Counted from the first letter of the stretch, positions 1-8,294 are shown. The stretch: 64,000 nucleotides of DNA from Rossellomorea aquimaris (GCF_020172085.1 NZ_JAIVAT010000007.1:620001-684000), one strand, 5' to 3'. Translations and numbers: made by a program. The notes: generated from the letters alone by a model not told the origin.

Positions 1-446
1 TGCAATCCGAAGAATGCAAAGTTCCCCTTTCCGCCGATTTCCAAATATAGACCCTCAAACGCGTGGGGGATGAAATCGAGAAATGAGCCTGTGAATTGAT
101 GATTGTATATCCTCTCAATGTAAACCTGAGGTGGGGACAGGATAAACACACCGAATAAAAGGGGAATCCCGAGACGGATGAACCGTTCTTTCAGATAGGT
201 ATCCAGGCTCCTCTTTTGTAGCGAATAATGTGAGCTGATCCCTGAGATGACAAAGAAGACCGGCATGATCCAGCTTCCTATCAAAAGGGAAAAAGCCAGG
301 ATGACGGGCGAGTCGATGTCATTGTTTTTGACATGCCAGTCAAATGGATTGAAAAACATAGAGCAATGATACAGGAACACACAGACTGTGGCGATTACCT
401 TGATCCAATCCAGGTCGTCTCTTCTTTTATTGTGATGGTGGTTCAT
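1..446 (-). CDS. Acyltransferase family 3 membrane protein (partial)
   Basis: The gene runs off the left edge, so only about 148 N-terminal residues are present. The ATG at 446 follows AGGAGAG at normal spacing. A polar His/Arg-rich start (residues 1-13) is followed by a first membrane segment around 14-32 holding an LYHC motif. A second segment around 50-70 ends in FFVISG, then ERFIRLGIP (about 87-95) leads into a third. This order (His in helix 1, R-x-x-R-L-x-x-P after helix 2) is typical of acyltransferase 3 proteins, which move acetyl or other acyl groups onto sugars or lipids at the membrane. The acceptor cannot be told from this fragment. Confidence 0.8.
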   Translation of the reverse strand, partial: MNHHHNKRRDDLDWIKVIATVCVFLYHCSMFFNPFDWHVKNNDIDSPVILAFSLLIGSWIMPVFFVISGISSHYSLQKRSLDTYLKERFIRLGIPLLFGVFILSPPQVYIERIYNHQFTGSFLDFIPHAFEGLYLEIGGKGNFAFFGL

Positions 447-595
447 GAGCTCTCTCCTCTGATTAAATGATTCTAAAGTACTCTATGTTATTCGGCGGTA
501 TGGGCATTATTTCCTTTAAGGTTCAACGAGATTGTTAGCTCAATAGCTTTTTCTTCTGTACAATAAAACAATACAAAAGAAAGAGGTGACCCCAA

Positions 596-988
596 TTGAT
601 TACATACAAAAGTCTCCACCACGTAAGCCTGAACGTGACCGATCTTGAGAAAGCGAAAGAATTCTACGGAAAGACCCTTTGCCTGAAGGAAATCGAAAGG
701 CCGGATTTCGGTTTCCCCGGAGCATGGTACGAAATAGAAGGGCAGCAGCTTCACCTGATCGTGGACCCGACCTCTCAGACGATCCGACACGACAAACATT
801 TATCCAGTCGTGAGGGTCATTTTGCCCTTAGAGTGGAAGATTACCATAATACGCTTCAGTGGCTAAAAGAGAAAGGTGTGGAAACCTTAGAGAAACCCTA
901 TTCGAAAAGCGGATTCGCCCAGATTTTCTGTGCCGATCCGGATGGGAATCTGATTGAACTGAATGTAGACCAGAACGATTTTTCATAA
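596..988 (+). CDS. VOC (glyoxalase/dioxygenase superfamily) enzyme
   Basis: 130 residues, starting with TTG at 596 behind AAAGAGGTG. It is a single VOC domain with paired beta-alpha-beta-beta-beta halves. Likely metal ligands are His8 or His9 in the first strand, His53 in QLHLIV, and the Glu of LIELN near residue 121. The second half carries the common CADPDGNLIEL signature. Members include glyoxalase I, fosfomycin-thiol transferases and extradiol dioxygenases. Nothing here fixes the substrate, and the length matches small stand-alone Bacillus VOC proteins. It is monocistronic and followed directly by a terminator. Confidence 0.85.
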   Translation: MITYKSLHHVSLNVTDLEKAKEFYGKTLCLKEIERPDFGFPGAWYEIEGQQLHLIVDPTSQTIRHDKHLSSREGHFALRVEDYHNTLQWLKEKGVETLEKPYSKSGFAQIFCADPDGNLIELNVDQNDFS

Positions 989-994
989 CGTTTG

Positions 995-1027
995 AAACCG
1001 GCAGCGGCGTCTGCCGGTTTGTTTTTT
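995..1027 (+). terminator. Rho-independent terminator after the VOC gene
   Basis: The arms AAACCGGCAG (995-1004) and CTGCCGGTTT (1011-1020) are perfectly complementary around a six-base loop. They are followed by GTTTTTTG. Confidence 0.9.
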
Positions 1028-1090
1028 GAAACTTTTTACCATCTTTTACGTATGAATAAGTAAGGAACACTATGAAAGGAATGGATTGTA

Positions 1091-1303
1091 ATGGATGGAA
1101 TATTCCTGATCATCATCCTAATGGCAATCGGATGTGCCATCGTCGGGACAATCTTTTTAGCCAATAAAGCTCTGTTTCAATACATGCACAATCGGAAGGG
1201 GATGGACCAGCAGTCGGTGACGGTCACTTGTCCCCATTGCGGTGCGAAGAATAAAAGGCAGATGAATGGTCAGCATTGTCGGAAGTGTTATGTGGCGTTT
1301 TAG
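1091..1303 (+). CDS. Small membrane protein with a C-terminal zinc ribbon
   Basis: 70 residues. The first 30 form one hydrophobic segment. The C-terminal third holds CPHCG and, 14 residues on, CRKC, a four-cysteine zinc-ribbon pattern next to a basic stretch. It is probably a single-pass protein with a cytoplasmic zinc knuckle. I do not recognise a named family. Three more tiny membrane proteins follow on the same strand, so these may form a small transcription unit. Confidence 0.65.
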   Translation: MDGIFLIIILMAIGCAIVGTIFLANKALFQYMHNRKGMDQQSVTVTCPHCGAKNKRQMNGQHCRKCYVAF

Positions 1304-1332
1304 ATTCTGAAGCTTGATAGGGGGAGGTAGCA

Positions 1333-1455
1333 TTGAAAATAATGATTGCGCTCGCTGTCCCTGTACTTACCATCATCTCCTTGGTCGCTATCGGGTTTTG
1401 GTCGAAGTACAGCGAGGATTTGGAAAATGAATTGAAACGGAATGAAAAACACTAA
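1333..1455 (+). CDS. Hypothetical 40-residue membrane protein
   Basis: A TTG start at 1333 sits six bases after a strong GGGGGAGG. It encodes 40 residues: a hydrophobic segment at about 3-22, then an acidic/basic amphipathic tail (YSEDLENELKRNEKH). No cysteines and no known motif. The good ribosome site and its place in a run of small membrane genes argue that it is real, but the function is unknown. Confidence 0.55.
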   Translation: MKIMIALAVPVLTIISLVAIGFWSKYSEDLENELKRNEKH

Positions 1456-1501
1456 TCATCTCCATTCGTCTACACTTAAGTAGATTCGTTAAAAAGAAAG
1501 G

Positions 1502-1699
1502 ATGGCCATTATTTTAGAAACCGTATTTGGAATCGTAATCGTTCTCTTTATTTTAGGACTAAGTTTATTCATCGCATACTGGGGTCTAACTTCTTTATTA
1601 AAAACGTCAAAAAGAAATAAGCAACTATCATGGAGAAGAGAAATCGATTCTTTAAAACAGAGAGTCGAGTTTCTAGAGAAAGAACGAACCGGGAGATAG
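1502..1699 (+). CDS. Hypothetical small membrane protein with coiled-coil tail
   Basis: 65 residues with one hydrophobic segment at about 4-30. A Lys/Arg-rich linker follows, then a short heptad-like helix (residues 45-63, IDSLKQRVEFLEKE) that could dimerise. The ribosome site is poor: AAAGG touches the ATG. Expression strength and the exact start are therefore uncertain. No family recognised. Confidence 0.55.
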   Translation: MAIILETVFGIVIVLFILGLSLFIAYWGLTSLLKTSKRNKQLSWRREIDSLKQRVEFLEKERTGR

Positions 1700-1718
1700 A
1701 AGAAAGGAGAGGTCACAC

Positions 1719-1883
1719 ATGGTTTTCCTATTCATATTAGTGCCCGTCATCCTCGTCTCAGGCATCGCCATTTATTTAGAAAGAAAATCAGGCATGACGC
1801 CTCCAGATTTAACTGAGCACGCTACGAAAATCGGTGAAGCGTATAAGATTAGCGATATCAATAAATACTCCAGTGGTTCATAA
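1719..1883 (+). CDS. Hypothetical 54-residue membrane protein
   Basis: ATG at 1719, eight bases behind AAAGGAGAGG. A hydrophobic segment covers residues 2-20, followed by a basic ERKSG and a soluble tail with several Thr, Lys and Ser. It follows the previous small gene closely (20 bp) and ends at a shared terminator. No homology recognised. It is too short to judge function, but the strong ribosome site makes translation likely. Confidence 0.6.
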   Translation: MVFLFILVPVILVSGIAIYLERKSGMTPPDLTEHATKIGEAYKISDINKYSSGS

Positions 1884-1917
1884 AAAATGGTCAGAGGCTA
1901 TACGCCCTGACCATTTT
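1884..1917. terminator. Bidirectional terminator between convergent genes
   Basis: AAAATGGTCAG (1884-1894) and CTGACCATTTT (1907-1917) form an 11-bp stem that is A/U-flanked on both strands. It serves the small genes on the plus strand and overlaps the end of the minus-strand YhgE-like gene. Confidence 0.85.
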
Positions 1918-3103
1918 CTATTACTGATGTTGTTTTGCCGGAGGTTTGAGGCTTGAGCGCAGTCGCAAGAATGACCAGCATTCCCCCAACCCCGATCCAA
2001 ACAAGCGTCGATACTGAAGAGCTCCATGATAAGTCCTCTCCGAAGTAGAAGAGTTCACGTAATCCTTGCACCATGAATTTCATTGGCAGCCAGGAATAGA
2101 ACCAGTCCCGGTAAAACGAAGACATCATTTCAGGAGCCATGGCGAGAAGCGGAGCCCCGAAGAATAGCATGAGTACAAAGAGCGGCATGCCCTTAATCCC
2201 GATCAGTGATAGGATCGCAGAAATCATAAGATAGAAACTGAACGATGTCAGACTGAGGAATAAGGCGGTATCACTCACATCCGGGATATGGAATCCAATC
2301 AATCCGTCCGCTAGCCATGTGAGGCCGAATCCGACGATCAGGGCCACAACCGCTCCGATCAGGATTTGGACGAATTTAGCGGTAAGCTTTTCTTTACGGC
2401 CGGCGACCGGTAATTTGCTGACAGCGAGATAGATGATCGCGGCACTTGCCATGCTTGCCATCCAAAGTGGCTGGAATAAGGAAACAGGTGCATTCCCGTT
2501 TGCACTGTTCGTTCCGATTTCATTGACGTTCGTCACCGACTTAGTAATAGGGGTGATCATACTTGAAACTTGTGTCGGAGTCAGAGTTGCACCTTGCTTC
2601 TCGAATCCATCCAGGATCTGTTCGCGGACCACGTTGTTCATATTGTCCACGACGCCATTCAAGATCTGACCTGCAGCAGTCGAGGCCATCGTGTTCATCC
2701 CTTGATTGATGAAGATCTTCACTTCAGCAGAAGTCGGATCCGGTGTGCGCAGGGAAGCCTGCTTCGCGCTGAAATCCTTCGGAATGACAAGGGCAGCATA
2801 GTATTCTTGATTGTCTAATCCTTTTTGCACGGCTTCAGTACTTTTCACGTTCACCCACTTAACGGCAGGGTCTTCATCCGTTGATGTATTGGACATCGTT
2901 TGAATCTTTTCAACAAGGGTTTCCCCCATATTCATCTTCGGTTGATCCGGTACTTGCACACCTTCATCTTCATTCACAATCGCAATCGGTAGATTCTTCG
3001 GCTGCGGCTGAACCGAGGGGAACAGCGTCAGAGAAAAAATAAAGATGATGGCCAGCGCTATGAGAGGGGATGCGAGTACCAGTTTGTTTTTTAAAATGTT
3101 CAA
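1898..3103 (-). CDS. YhgE/Pip-like (DUF3533-type) membrane protein
   Basis: 401 residues from a TTG start with AAGGAGG eight bases upstream. One N-terminal membrane helix (about 8-28) anchors an extracellular domain of about 180 residues starting PIAIVNEDEG, the hallmark of YhgE/Pip and ABC-2-type exporters. Five or six C-terminal helices (about 207-380) follow. Such proteins work in envelope export or as phage receptors, but the transported molecule is unknown here. There is no ATPase next to it. The promoter lies between two TetR-type palindromes (3129-3201), so it is probably kept silent until an inducer appears. Confidence 0.8.
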   Translation of the reverse strand: MNILKNKLVLASPLIALAIIFIFSLTLFPSVQPQPKNLPIAIVNEDEGVQVPDQPKMNMGETLVEKIQTMSNTSTDEDPAVKWVNVKSTEAVQKGLDNQEYYAALVIPKDFSAKQASLRTPDPTSAEVKIFINQGMNTMASTAAGQILNGVVDNMNNVVREQILDGFEKQGATLTPTQVSSMITPITKSVTNVNEIGTNSANGNAPVSLFQPLWMASMASAAIIYLAVSKLPVAGRKEKLTAKFVQILIGAVVALIVGFGLTWLADGLIGFHIPDVSDTALFLSLTSFSFYLMISAILSLIGIKGMPLFVLMLFFGAPLLAMAPEMMSSFYRDWFYSWLPMKFMVQGLRELFYFGEDLSWSSSVSTLVWIGVGGMLVILATALKPQTSGKTTSVIENGQGV

Positions 3104-3128
3104 TGTAAGAACCTCCTTTTTGGTAAAA

Positions 3129-3144
3129 GTGAGTAATCACTCAC
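3129..3144. promoter_or_regulatory. TetR-type operator 1
   Basis: GTGAGTAATCACTCAC is a near-perfect dyad with TGAGTnATCACTCA-like arms, a form typical of AcrR/QacR-like TetR repressors. It lies just downstream of the -10 box, where a bound repressor would block the promoter. Confidence 0.75.
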
Positions 3145-3149
3145 AACTA

Positions 3150-3177
3150 ATATTACTCCGTTTTGAAAGAAAGTCAA
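3150..3177 (-). promoter_or_regulatory. Sigma-A promoter of the YhgE-like gene
   Basis: On the minus strand, TTGACT (3177-3172) and TAATAT (3155-3150) are separated by 16 bases, upstream of the TTG start at 3103. Palindromic operators sit directly on both sides. Confidence 0.7.
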
Positions 3178-3185
3178 TAAAAAAA

Positions 3186-3201
3186 GTGAGTAATCACTTA
3201 C
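3186..3201. promoter_or_regulatory. TetR-type operator 2
   Basis: GTGAGTAATCACTTAC differs from operator 1 at one base and lies just upstream of the -35 box, 57 bp from its partner centre to centre. The two copies bracket one promoter. Confidence 0.7.
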
Positions 3202-3418
3202 TTATCGAAATTTCCCAATAAGGAAGCGAAATGATTGATGAATCTCGTCATTTTGTAAACATTTCATTGAAGGGGTCACTGGTTCATTGGTTTTCCATTT
3301 ATGACCTGATTTGAATACTGTATGAATCCCTTTTCAGATAGATGAGAAGATGATTCTGAATTCGAAAATAAAAGCTGGAACCCTGCTATATAAGCCATTC
3401 TGACACAGATATGATCAA

Positions 3419-3446
3419 TTGACAGAATTTTCAATTCTAGTATACT
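3419..3446 (+). promoter_or_regulatory. Sigma-A promoter of the permease operon, with dyad in the spacer
   Basis: TTGACA (3419-3424), a 16-base spacer and TATACT (3441-3446). The spacer holds a perfect inverted repeat, AGAATT-TTC-AATTCT (3424-3438), which could bind a repressor. Apart from this promoter and the operators at 3129-3201, I see nothing in 3104-3478. Confidence 0.75.
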
Positions 3447-3478
3447 GGTAATTATTAGAAAGGTAAAAGGGGTACATA

Positions 3479-4336
3479 ATGAAAAAATCCAGTCTGGAAG
3501 CTGTTCTTATCATACTAGGAATCATCCTCGTCAGTGCAACATCCGGCATCTTCAAGGATCAGGCGTTTTCCCTCGCGAGCTATGGTCAGGAGTTCCTCAT
3601 GTTATGCAAAGAGTTGGTAGAACCTCATAAGCTTGTCTATTCAAACCCTGTCTCGGGTATCGAACGCCCACTATTTCCGATCATATTAAAGGCGTTCATG
3701 AGCAGTGCCCGAATTTTTTTCTTGGCATTGGGAATGGCATTAATGAGTTCGATCCTCCTGATGATCCTCTATTTTTCAGTGGGGAAAAGGATCCGGAAAG
3801 GAATCGAAGGAGTCTCGTTTTATCTGGCATCGCTGCCTGATATTTTTATCATTGGGATCCTGCAGATGCTCGTCATCTGGTTCTTTAAACAAACCGGCAT
3901 TCTCGTCATCGATATCGCCTCACTCGGGGAAAATCAGGTCATCCTGTTCCCGGCAATCACGCTCTCGATCCTCCCGACATTCTTTTTCCTCGGATCGATG
4001 GTGTCTTTTTTGCAGGAAGAAGAGGGACTCCCTTATGTGGAATTGGCGAAGGGGAAGGGTCTCGGCAAATTCAGGATCATGTTCATCCATATGATGCGGA
4101 ACGTGCTGGTCAGTTTAACGTATCACGGAAAACAGATCGTCTGGATGATGCTGTCGAATCTATTGATCCTGGAGTATTTATTCAATGTATTCGGGGTCAC
4201 ATCGTTCTTGTTTTCCTATAACACACCGGCCATCTTTGCCATCACCTCGATCATGCTATTTGTGCCGTTGTACTTCCTATTAAAAATCATGCAGCTTGTG
4301 ATTTCCAAAAAAATAGGCAGGGAGATGAGTCTATGA
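3479..4336 (+). CDS. ABC permease subunit, oligopeptide (DppB/OppB-like) type
   Basis: 285 residues, ATG at 3479 behind AAAAGGGG. It has about six membrane helices, with the cytoplasmic EAA-type loop near residue 188 (VELAKGKGLGKFRIMFIH), where a permease contacts its ATPase. Length and helix order fit the DppB/OppB side of peptide and nickel importers. It is the first gene of a five-gene operon and overlaps the next by four bases (ATGA), so the two permeases are probably translationally coupled. No ATPase or binding protein is present nearby, so the partner subunits are unknown. Confidence 0.8.
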   Translation: MKKSSLEAVLIILGIILVSATSGIFKDQAFSLASYGQEFLMLCKELVEPHKLVYSNPVSGIERPLFPIILKAFMSSARIFFLALGMALMSSILLMILYFSVGKRIRKGIEGVSFYLASLPDIFIIGILQMLVIWFFKQTGILVIDIASLGENQVILFPAITLSILPTFFFLGSMVSFLQEEEGLPYVELAKGKGLGKFRIMFIHMMRNVLVSLTYHGKQIVWMMLSNLLILEYLFNVFGVTSFLFSYNTPAIFAITSIMLFVPLYFLLKIMQLVISKKIGREMSL

Positions 4337-5355
4337 AAACCTGGAATCGACATCATATCACCATTGCCTTCTGCTTCCTATTCATTGTCGTGCTGGTCGG
4401 GTGGAGCCTGATCTTTAATGTGACGGACGGGGAAATCCCGAATACGTTCGTTCAGTATGACGATGATGGCAGGATCATCGGGGATGCGCCGTTCCCGCCT
4501 TCAGCGGATTTTCCATTTGGGACGGACCGGGAAGGGGACGACCTGTTTTACAAAGTGTTGGAAGGGGCGCAGTATACGATTGGCGCTGCCATCCTCATCT
4601 CCCTCTTGAGCTTCATGCTTTCCTTTGTCATCGGAGTAGCGGGAGGATTTACAACATCTCGTGTGAAAAAGTGGACGCAGTCGATCTTTACGTCCTTCTA
4701 TTTCATCCCGCAATCGATCATTGCCTACAATATTCTTTATCCCTTGCTGTGGGAAACTCCACAGGGATTTGAAACGAGTTTTACAGAACGCGTCGTTTGG
4801 CAGTCGATCACCCTGGCTTTGATCACGGCACCGACCACAGCGATTCTATTATCCAATGAAACCCGGGAGATTCTGAATAAAGAGTTCGTGACCAGCGCAC
4901 GGGTCCTTGGCGGGAGTCGGTTCTTCCTGTTCCGGAAGCATATCCTGCCTCATTTGAAGCTGCGACTTTTCATCATTTTTCCGAAGATTACGATCCAGGT
5001 ACTCCTCATCATCGCACACCTCGGATTCTTCGACTTGTTCTTCGGAGGCACTGATGTTTGCTACGGCCCGGCGTGTGATCCTCCACAACCGTTCGTGCAG
5101 GAGTGGGCAAGCATCATGTCCATGAGCTTTGTGGAATTGACCAACGCCTGGTGGATCTTTATCATTCCGATGAGCTTCTTTGCCTTGACGATCCTTGCCC
5201 TGACGGGAATCGCGAGGGGACTTGAAGGATTGTTGGAGGAGGATGAGGTGAAAGCGGGAGCAGGTAGGGCTGAATCTTCTTCGATGATAGGTGAAGGGGC
5301 GTTGGCTGAGAGTGATTTTGTTTTGGTGGAGCAGAGTGTGGATAGGGGAGTTTGA
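4333..5355 (+). CDS. ABC permease subunit, oligopeptide (DppC/OppC-like) type
   Basis: 340 residues. After an N-terminal helix (about 10-28) there is an extracellular loop with FGTDREGDDLF, the usual DppC/OppC signature before the permease domain. The EAA-type loop TSARVLGGSRFFLFRKHILP lies near residues 182-201. The C-terminal 35 residues are acidic and low in complexity, and look unusual for the family. It pairs with the gene at 3479 as the second half of a heterodimeric channel. Confidence 0.8.
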   Translation: MKTWNRHHITIAFCFLFIVVLVGWSLIFNVTDGEIPNTFVQYDDDGRIIGDAPFPPSADFPFGTDREGDDLFYKVLEGAQYTIGAAILISLLSFMLSFVIGVAGGFTTSRVKKWTQSIFTSFYFIPQSIIAYNILYPLLWETPQGFETSFTERVVWQSITLALITAPTTAILLSNETREILNKEFVTSARVLGGSRFFLFRKHILPHLKLRLFIIFPKITIQVLLIIAHLGFFDLFFGGTDVCYGPACDPPQPFVQEWASIMSMSFVELTNAWWIFIIPMSFFALTILALTGIARGLEGLLEEDEVKAGAGRAESSSMIGEGALAESDFVLVEQSVDRGV

Positions 5356-5388
5356 TTGAGCTGATGTATGTATCTAAAGGGGGATAAT

Positions 5389-6315
5389 ATGAAATTCACA
5401 AAATCTCTAATTCTATTCATCTTGTGTCTGCTTTTGGCCTCTTGTTCTGGTGAGAAGGAGAAAGCGGCCAAACATGATGTATTATCATTTGATCCGATAC
5501 AAGTGGACGGTCTGGATTCCTCTTTGCTTTCATATAAAATGACCTATTCCAGCGAAGGGGAACAAGCCGTTGCTTACGTGACGTTACCGAAAAAAGCAGG
5601 TGCCTATCATGTGAATCTTTCATTGCACGGCGGTTTTCCAGCGTCAAAAGATCTGTCCCATGTACAAGATATGATGGGGTTGACCTTTGATAAAAATATG
5701 CTTCTCTATACCTCAACCCCCGGCATGATCAGTCTCGTACCCCTTTACAGAGGATACGGAGAAAGCGATGGGACTGTTCCCGGATTGAAGGGAGCCACTC
5801 TTGACACAAGTCATGCCATCGATGCTTTAACCGCCTATCTTGAAAAAAATGAGACAAGAAAGAGCACCGGAAAAGTGTTTGTATCCGGAACATCGCTTGG
5901 AGGTGGAGTCGGACTGAAGCTTGCCACCATGCGGGACGATATTGCAGATGTTGTGGCCGTAAGCCCTTACGTCGGTCTGGATATTGTTTATCCATGGCTG
6001 TTGGACAATCGGGACAAAGACATCGGTTTTCTGGAAATGTTTCAGGAAGCCTATGGAGCCTATGATCAAAACTCGGAGGAAACGAAAGAAGAGTCCATCC
6101 TTGTTGAAAAAATAGATGTACCGGTCCTGATGGTACAAGGGGATGCCGATACGCATATAGATTCGCATACCGTCGAGGTTTTCTATGATCGTCTGAAAAA
6201 AGAAAATGAACATACGACCTATAAACTCATTCCTGATGGAGATCATGGTCTCACAAATAAGCAGCAGGAGTTGAATGCGACCATTACCACATGGTTTCAT
6301 GAGCAGTTTCAGTAA
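5389..6315 (+). CDS. Lipoprotein alpha/beta hydrolase
   Basis: 308 residues. The start is set at 5389 (MKFTK), six bases after AAAGGGGG, because it gives a clean signal peptide with lipobox LASC (Cys19). The body is an alpha/beta hydrolase with LHGG oxyanion strand (79-82), nucleophile Ser169 in GTSLGG, Asp252 or Asp254 in QGDADTH and His286 in DGDHG. This matches S9-type peptidases or esterases, anchored outside the membrane. It sits between two permease pairs, exactly where a substrate-binding lipoprotein would be expected, so it may process the transported compound, possibly a peptide. Confidence 0.8.
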   Translation: MKFTKSLILFILCLLLASCSGEKEKAAKHDVLSFDPIQVDGLDSSLLSYKMTYSSEGEQAVAYVTLPKKAGAYHVNLSLHGGFPASKDLSHVQDMMGLTFDKNMLLYTSTPGMISLVPLYRGYGESDGTVPGLKGATLDTSHAIDALTAYLEKNETRKSTGKVFVSGTSLGGGVGLKLATMRDDIADVVAVSPYVGLDIVYPWLLDNRDKDIGFLEMFQEAYGAYDQNSEETKEESILVEKIDVPVLMVQGDADTHIDSHTVEVFYDRLKKENEHTTYKLIPDGDHGLTNKQQELNATITTWFHEQFQ

Positions 6316-6335
6316 TAGGGGTTTGTGATAAGCAG

Positions 6336-6360
6336 ACTCCTTTTTTAGATAAAAAGGAGT
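6336..6360 (+). promoter_or_regulatory. Hairpin that covers the ribosome site of the second permease pair
   Basis: ACTCCTTTTT (6336-6345) and AAAAAGGAGT (6351-6360) form a perfect 10-bp stem with a five-base loop. The right arm contains the AAAAGGAG ribosome site of the gene starting at 6368, so folding would hide it. It could also act as a weak terminator. Confidence 0.5.
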
Positions 6361-6367
6361 GATCACA

Positions 6368-7216
6368 ATGAAAACCACCATCCGCATTCTATCCATCATG
6401 CTGACGATCCTCATCCTCGGAGCCTTCATCAGCCTCTTCCAAAACGGCATCCATCTCAGTCTCGCATCCTTCTGGAAGAACTTCACCCACCTCATCTACA
6501 CGCTCACTCATCCTGCATCGATGACCTTCCAGACCGAGTCGTTCATGCATGACGCGAAGTATGATGTCTTTCCTGACTTTTTTGGCTTTTACTTTTACAC
6601 ACTGACGATTTTATTCCTCGGCTTCCTATTGTCATTGGGGCTCGCCATTTTATTGATTTTAATTACGTTTCAGCTTTCCTTGAATAAAAGGAAGCTGTTG
6701 ATCCGGAGTTCGACGATCCTTGAGTCGGTCCCGGATGTGTTCGTCATCGTCCTGGCCCAGATGTTCTTTGTGTTTTTATTTAAAAAGACCGGAATATTGG
6801 TCTTCGAGGTGGTGGGGGGAGCGGAACGGCCTTATGCGCTGCCGCTCCTAACGTACAGCATCCTGCCGACGATTTTTCTGTACCGGACGCTGATCCTCAT
6901 ATTCGAAGAGGAATTGATGAAGCCTTATGTGGAGCTTGCAACGGGGAAAGGACTGACCGGCATTCAAGTATTGATGAGGCATGTGTTCCGCAACAGCGTG
7001 GTGAGTTTGATCAACCATTCGAAGATGATCATTTCGTTTATGCTCTCCAATCTGATCATGCTGGAAATTCTCTTTAATACATACGGTCTCACCTGGTTTG
7101 TCATCAATCATCCCTCGTATGAAATTGCCACCATGAGTGTCATCCTCATGTTCATCCCGCTTTTTCTACTGGAGGAATGGGTCAAAAAGATGAAAACGAA
7201 GGTGGTGGGAGGATGA
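6368..7216 (+). CDS. ABC permease subunit, oligopeptide (DppB/OppB-like) type, second pair
   Basis: 282 residues. The ATG at 6368 is preferred over a GTG at 6359, which lies inside the ribosome site. Six helices are visible, with the EAA-type loop near residue 181 (VELATGKGLTGIQVLMRH). It is a paralogue of the permease at 3479: both carry SVPDVFVI/SLPDIFII, FxKxTGILV and YVELAxGKGL at the same relative places, so the pair probably arose by duplication. It overlaps the next gene by four bases. Confidence 0.8.
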   Translation: MKTTIRILSIMLTILILGAFISLFQNGIHLSLASFWKNFTHLIYTLTHPASMTFQTESFMHDAKYDVFPDFFGFYFYTLTILFLGFLLSLGLAILLILITFQLSLNKRKLLIRSSTILESVPDVFVIVLAQMFFVFLFKKTGILVFEVVGGAERPYALPLLTYSILPTIFLYRTLILIFEEELMKPYVELATGKGLTGIQVLMRHVFRNSVVSLINHSKMIISFMLSNLIMLEILFNTYGLTWFVINHPSYEIATMSVILMFIPLFLLEEWVKKMKTKVVGG

Positions 7217-8223
7217 TCGCATTGTGGAGAAATAAACTCTTTATGACCGGCTTTTTATTTATCTTCCTCACGCTTATCGGGAGCTTGATATACGGTTGGT
7301 TCTTCGATAATCATATCCCGGTGGCAGAACTCCGCTTTACGGAAGATGGTGTGAAGAGCCCGCCTTATTCCCCGTGGGAGTATCCGCCATTCGGGACAAA
7401 TAATCTCGCTGAAAGCATCTTCCATATCCTCCTGATTGGGGCGAAGTATACGCTCGGTGTCGCGTTCCTGATTGCGGCTTTACGCTTTGTGATCTCATCT
7501 GTATGGGGAACGTTATCGGAGCTTTATCTGCCAAAGCTGAATGAACGGACCCGTCCGTTCCTTGAGGCATTTTACTACTATCCGGTCACGCTCATTGCTT
7601 ACCTGATGCTGTATTGGGTGCTGCTTTCAGACGGAGAGTTTAACGGTACTGATAGCGAATTCACCTATGGCTTTGGAGCCAGGGTTGCAATCGAGATCCT
7701 CGTCCTGACTCTCGCTGCCGTTCCCATCACTTCGCTGACGATTTCAAAAGAAGTCAATCTAATTCTAAAGAAAGAGTTTATGGAGAGTGTTCAGGTACTT
7801 GGTGGGAATCGCCGGCATATTCTCATGAAACATATCCTGCCGTTTTTAAAGCCTCAGCTTGTCGTCATCTTTCTCAGGGAGATGATCCAGGTCCTGATCC
7901 TCCTCGCACACCTGGGGATCTTGGGCATCTTTTTCGGAGGAGGAACAATGAAAGAAGACCTCTTTCAAAATATGATCTTCGTGTCCTTTTCCAATGAGTG
8001 GTCAGGGATTATCGGCAACAACTTTCGCTTTCTGTTTACAACATACTGGTGGATCGCTATCTGCCCCGTTTTTTTACTAACCCTGACAGTCCTTGCATTT
8101 AAACTGATGCTTGAAGGGTACCAGAATGTAGAGGCATCTTCCTCAAAAAGTCTACAGAAGCCTGAAAAAGTAGACATCACCCCTGTTGGAAAAGAGGAGC
8201 ATTTTGATCGGCTGTTTTTCTAA
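7213..8223 (+). CDS. ABC permease subunit, oligopeptide (DppC/OppC-like) type, second pair
   Basis: 336 residues. The start at 7213 (MIALWRN) overlaps the upstream stop as ATGA and follows GGTGGGAGG. It has an N-terminal helix, then an extracellular loop ending PPFGTNNLAESIF, then the permease domain with SVQVLGGNRRHILMKHILP as its EAA-type loop. It is the paralogue of the 4333 gene, without that gene's acidic tail region, and is the last gene of the operon. Confidence 0.8.
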   Translation: MIALWRNKLFMTGFLFIFLTLIGSLIYGWFFDNHIPVAELRFTEDGVKSPPYSPWEYPPFGTNNLAESIFHILLIGAKYTLGVAFLIAALRFVISSVWGTLSELYLPKLNERTRPFLEAFYYYPVTLIAYLMLYWVLLSDGEFNGTDSEFTYGFGARVAIEILVLTLAAVPITSLTISKEVNLILKKEFMESVQVLGGNRRHILMKHILPFLKPQLVVIFLREMIQVLILLAHLGILGIFFGGGTMKEDLFQNMIFVSFSNEWSGIIGNNFRFLFTTYWWIAICPVFLLTLTVLAFKLMLEGYQNVEASSSKSLQKPEKVDITPVGKEEHFDRLFF

Positions 8224-8294
8224 ACTATGGTGAAGTGGCTGATTACCATGCAAAGTTTTTTACTTTAACTGAGGATTTATTAGTAAACCATTTA

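Noticed and set aside
5827-6495. Minus-strand open frame opposite the lipoprotein hydrolase
   Set aside because: It lies antisense to a well-supported lipoprotein gene, has no ribosome site and a translation with no domain.
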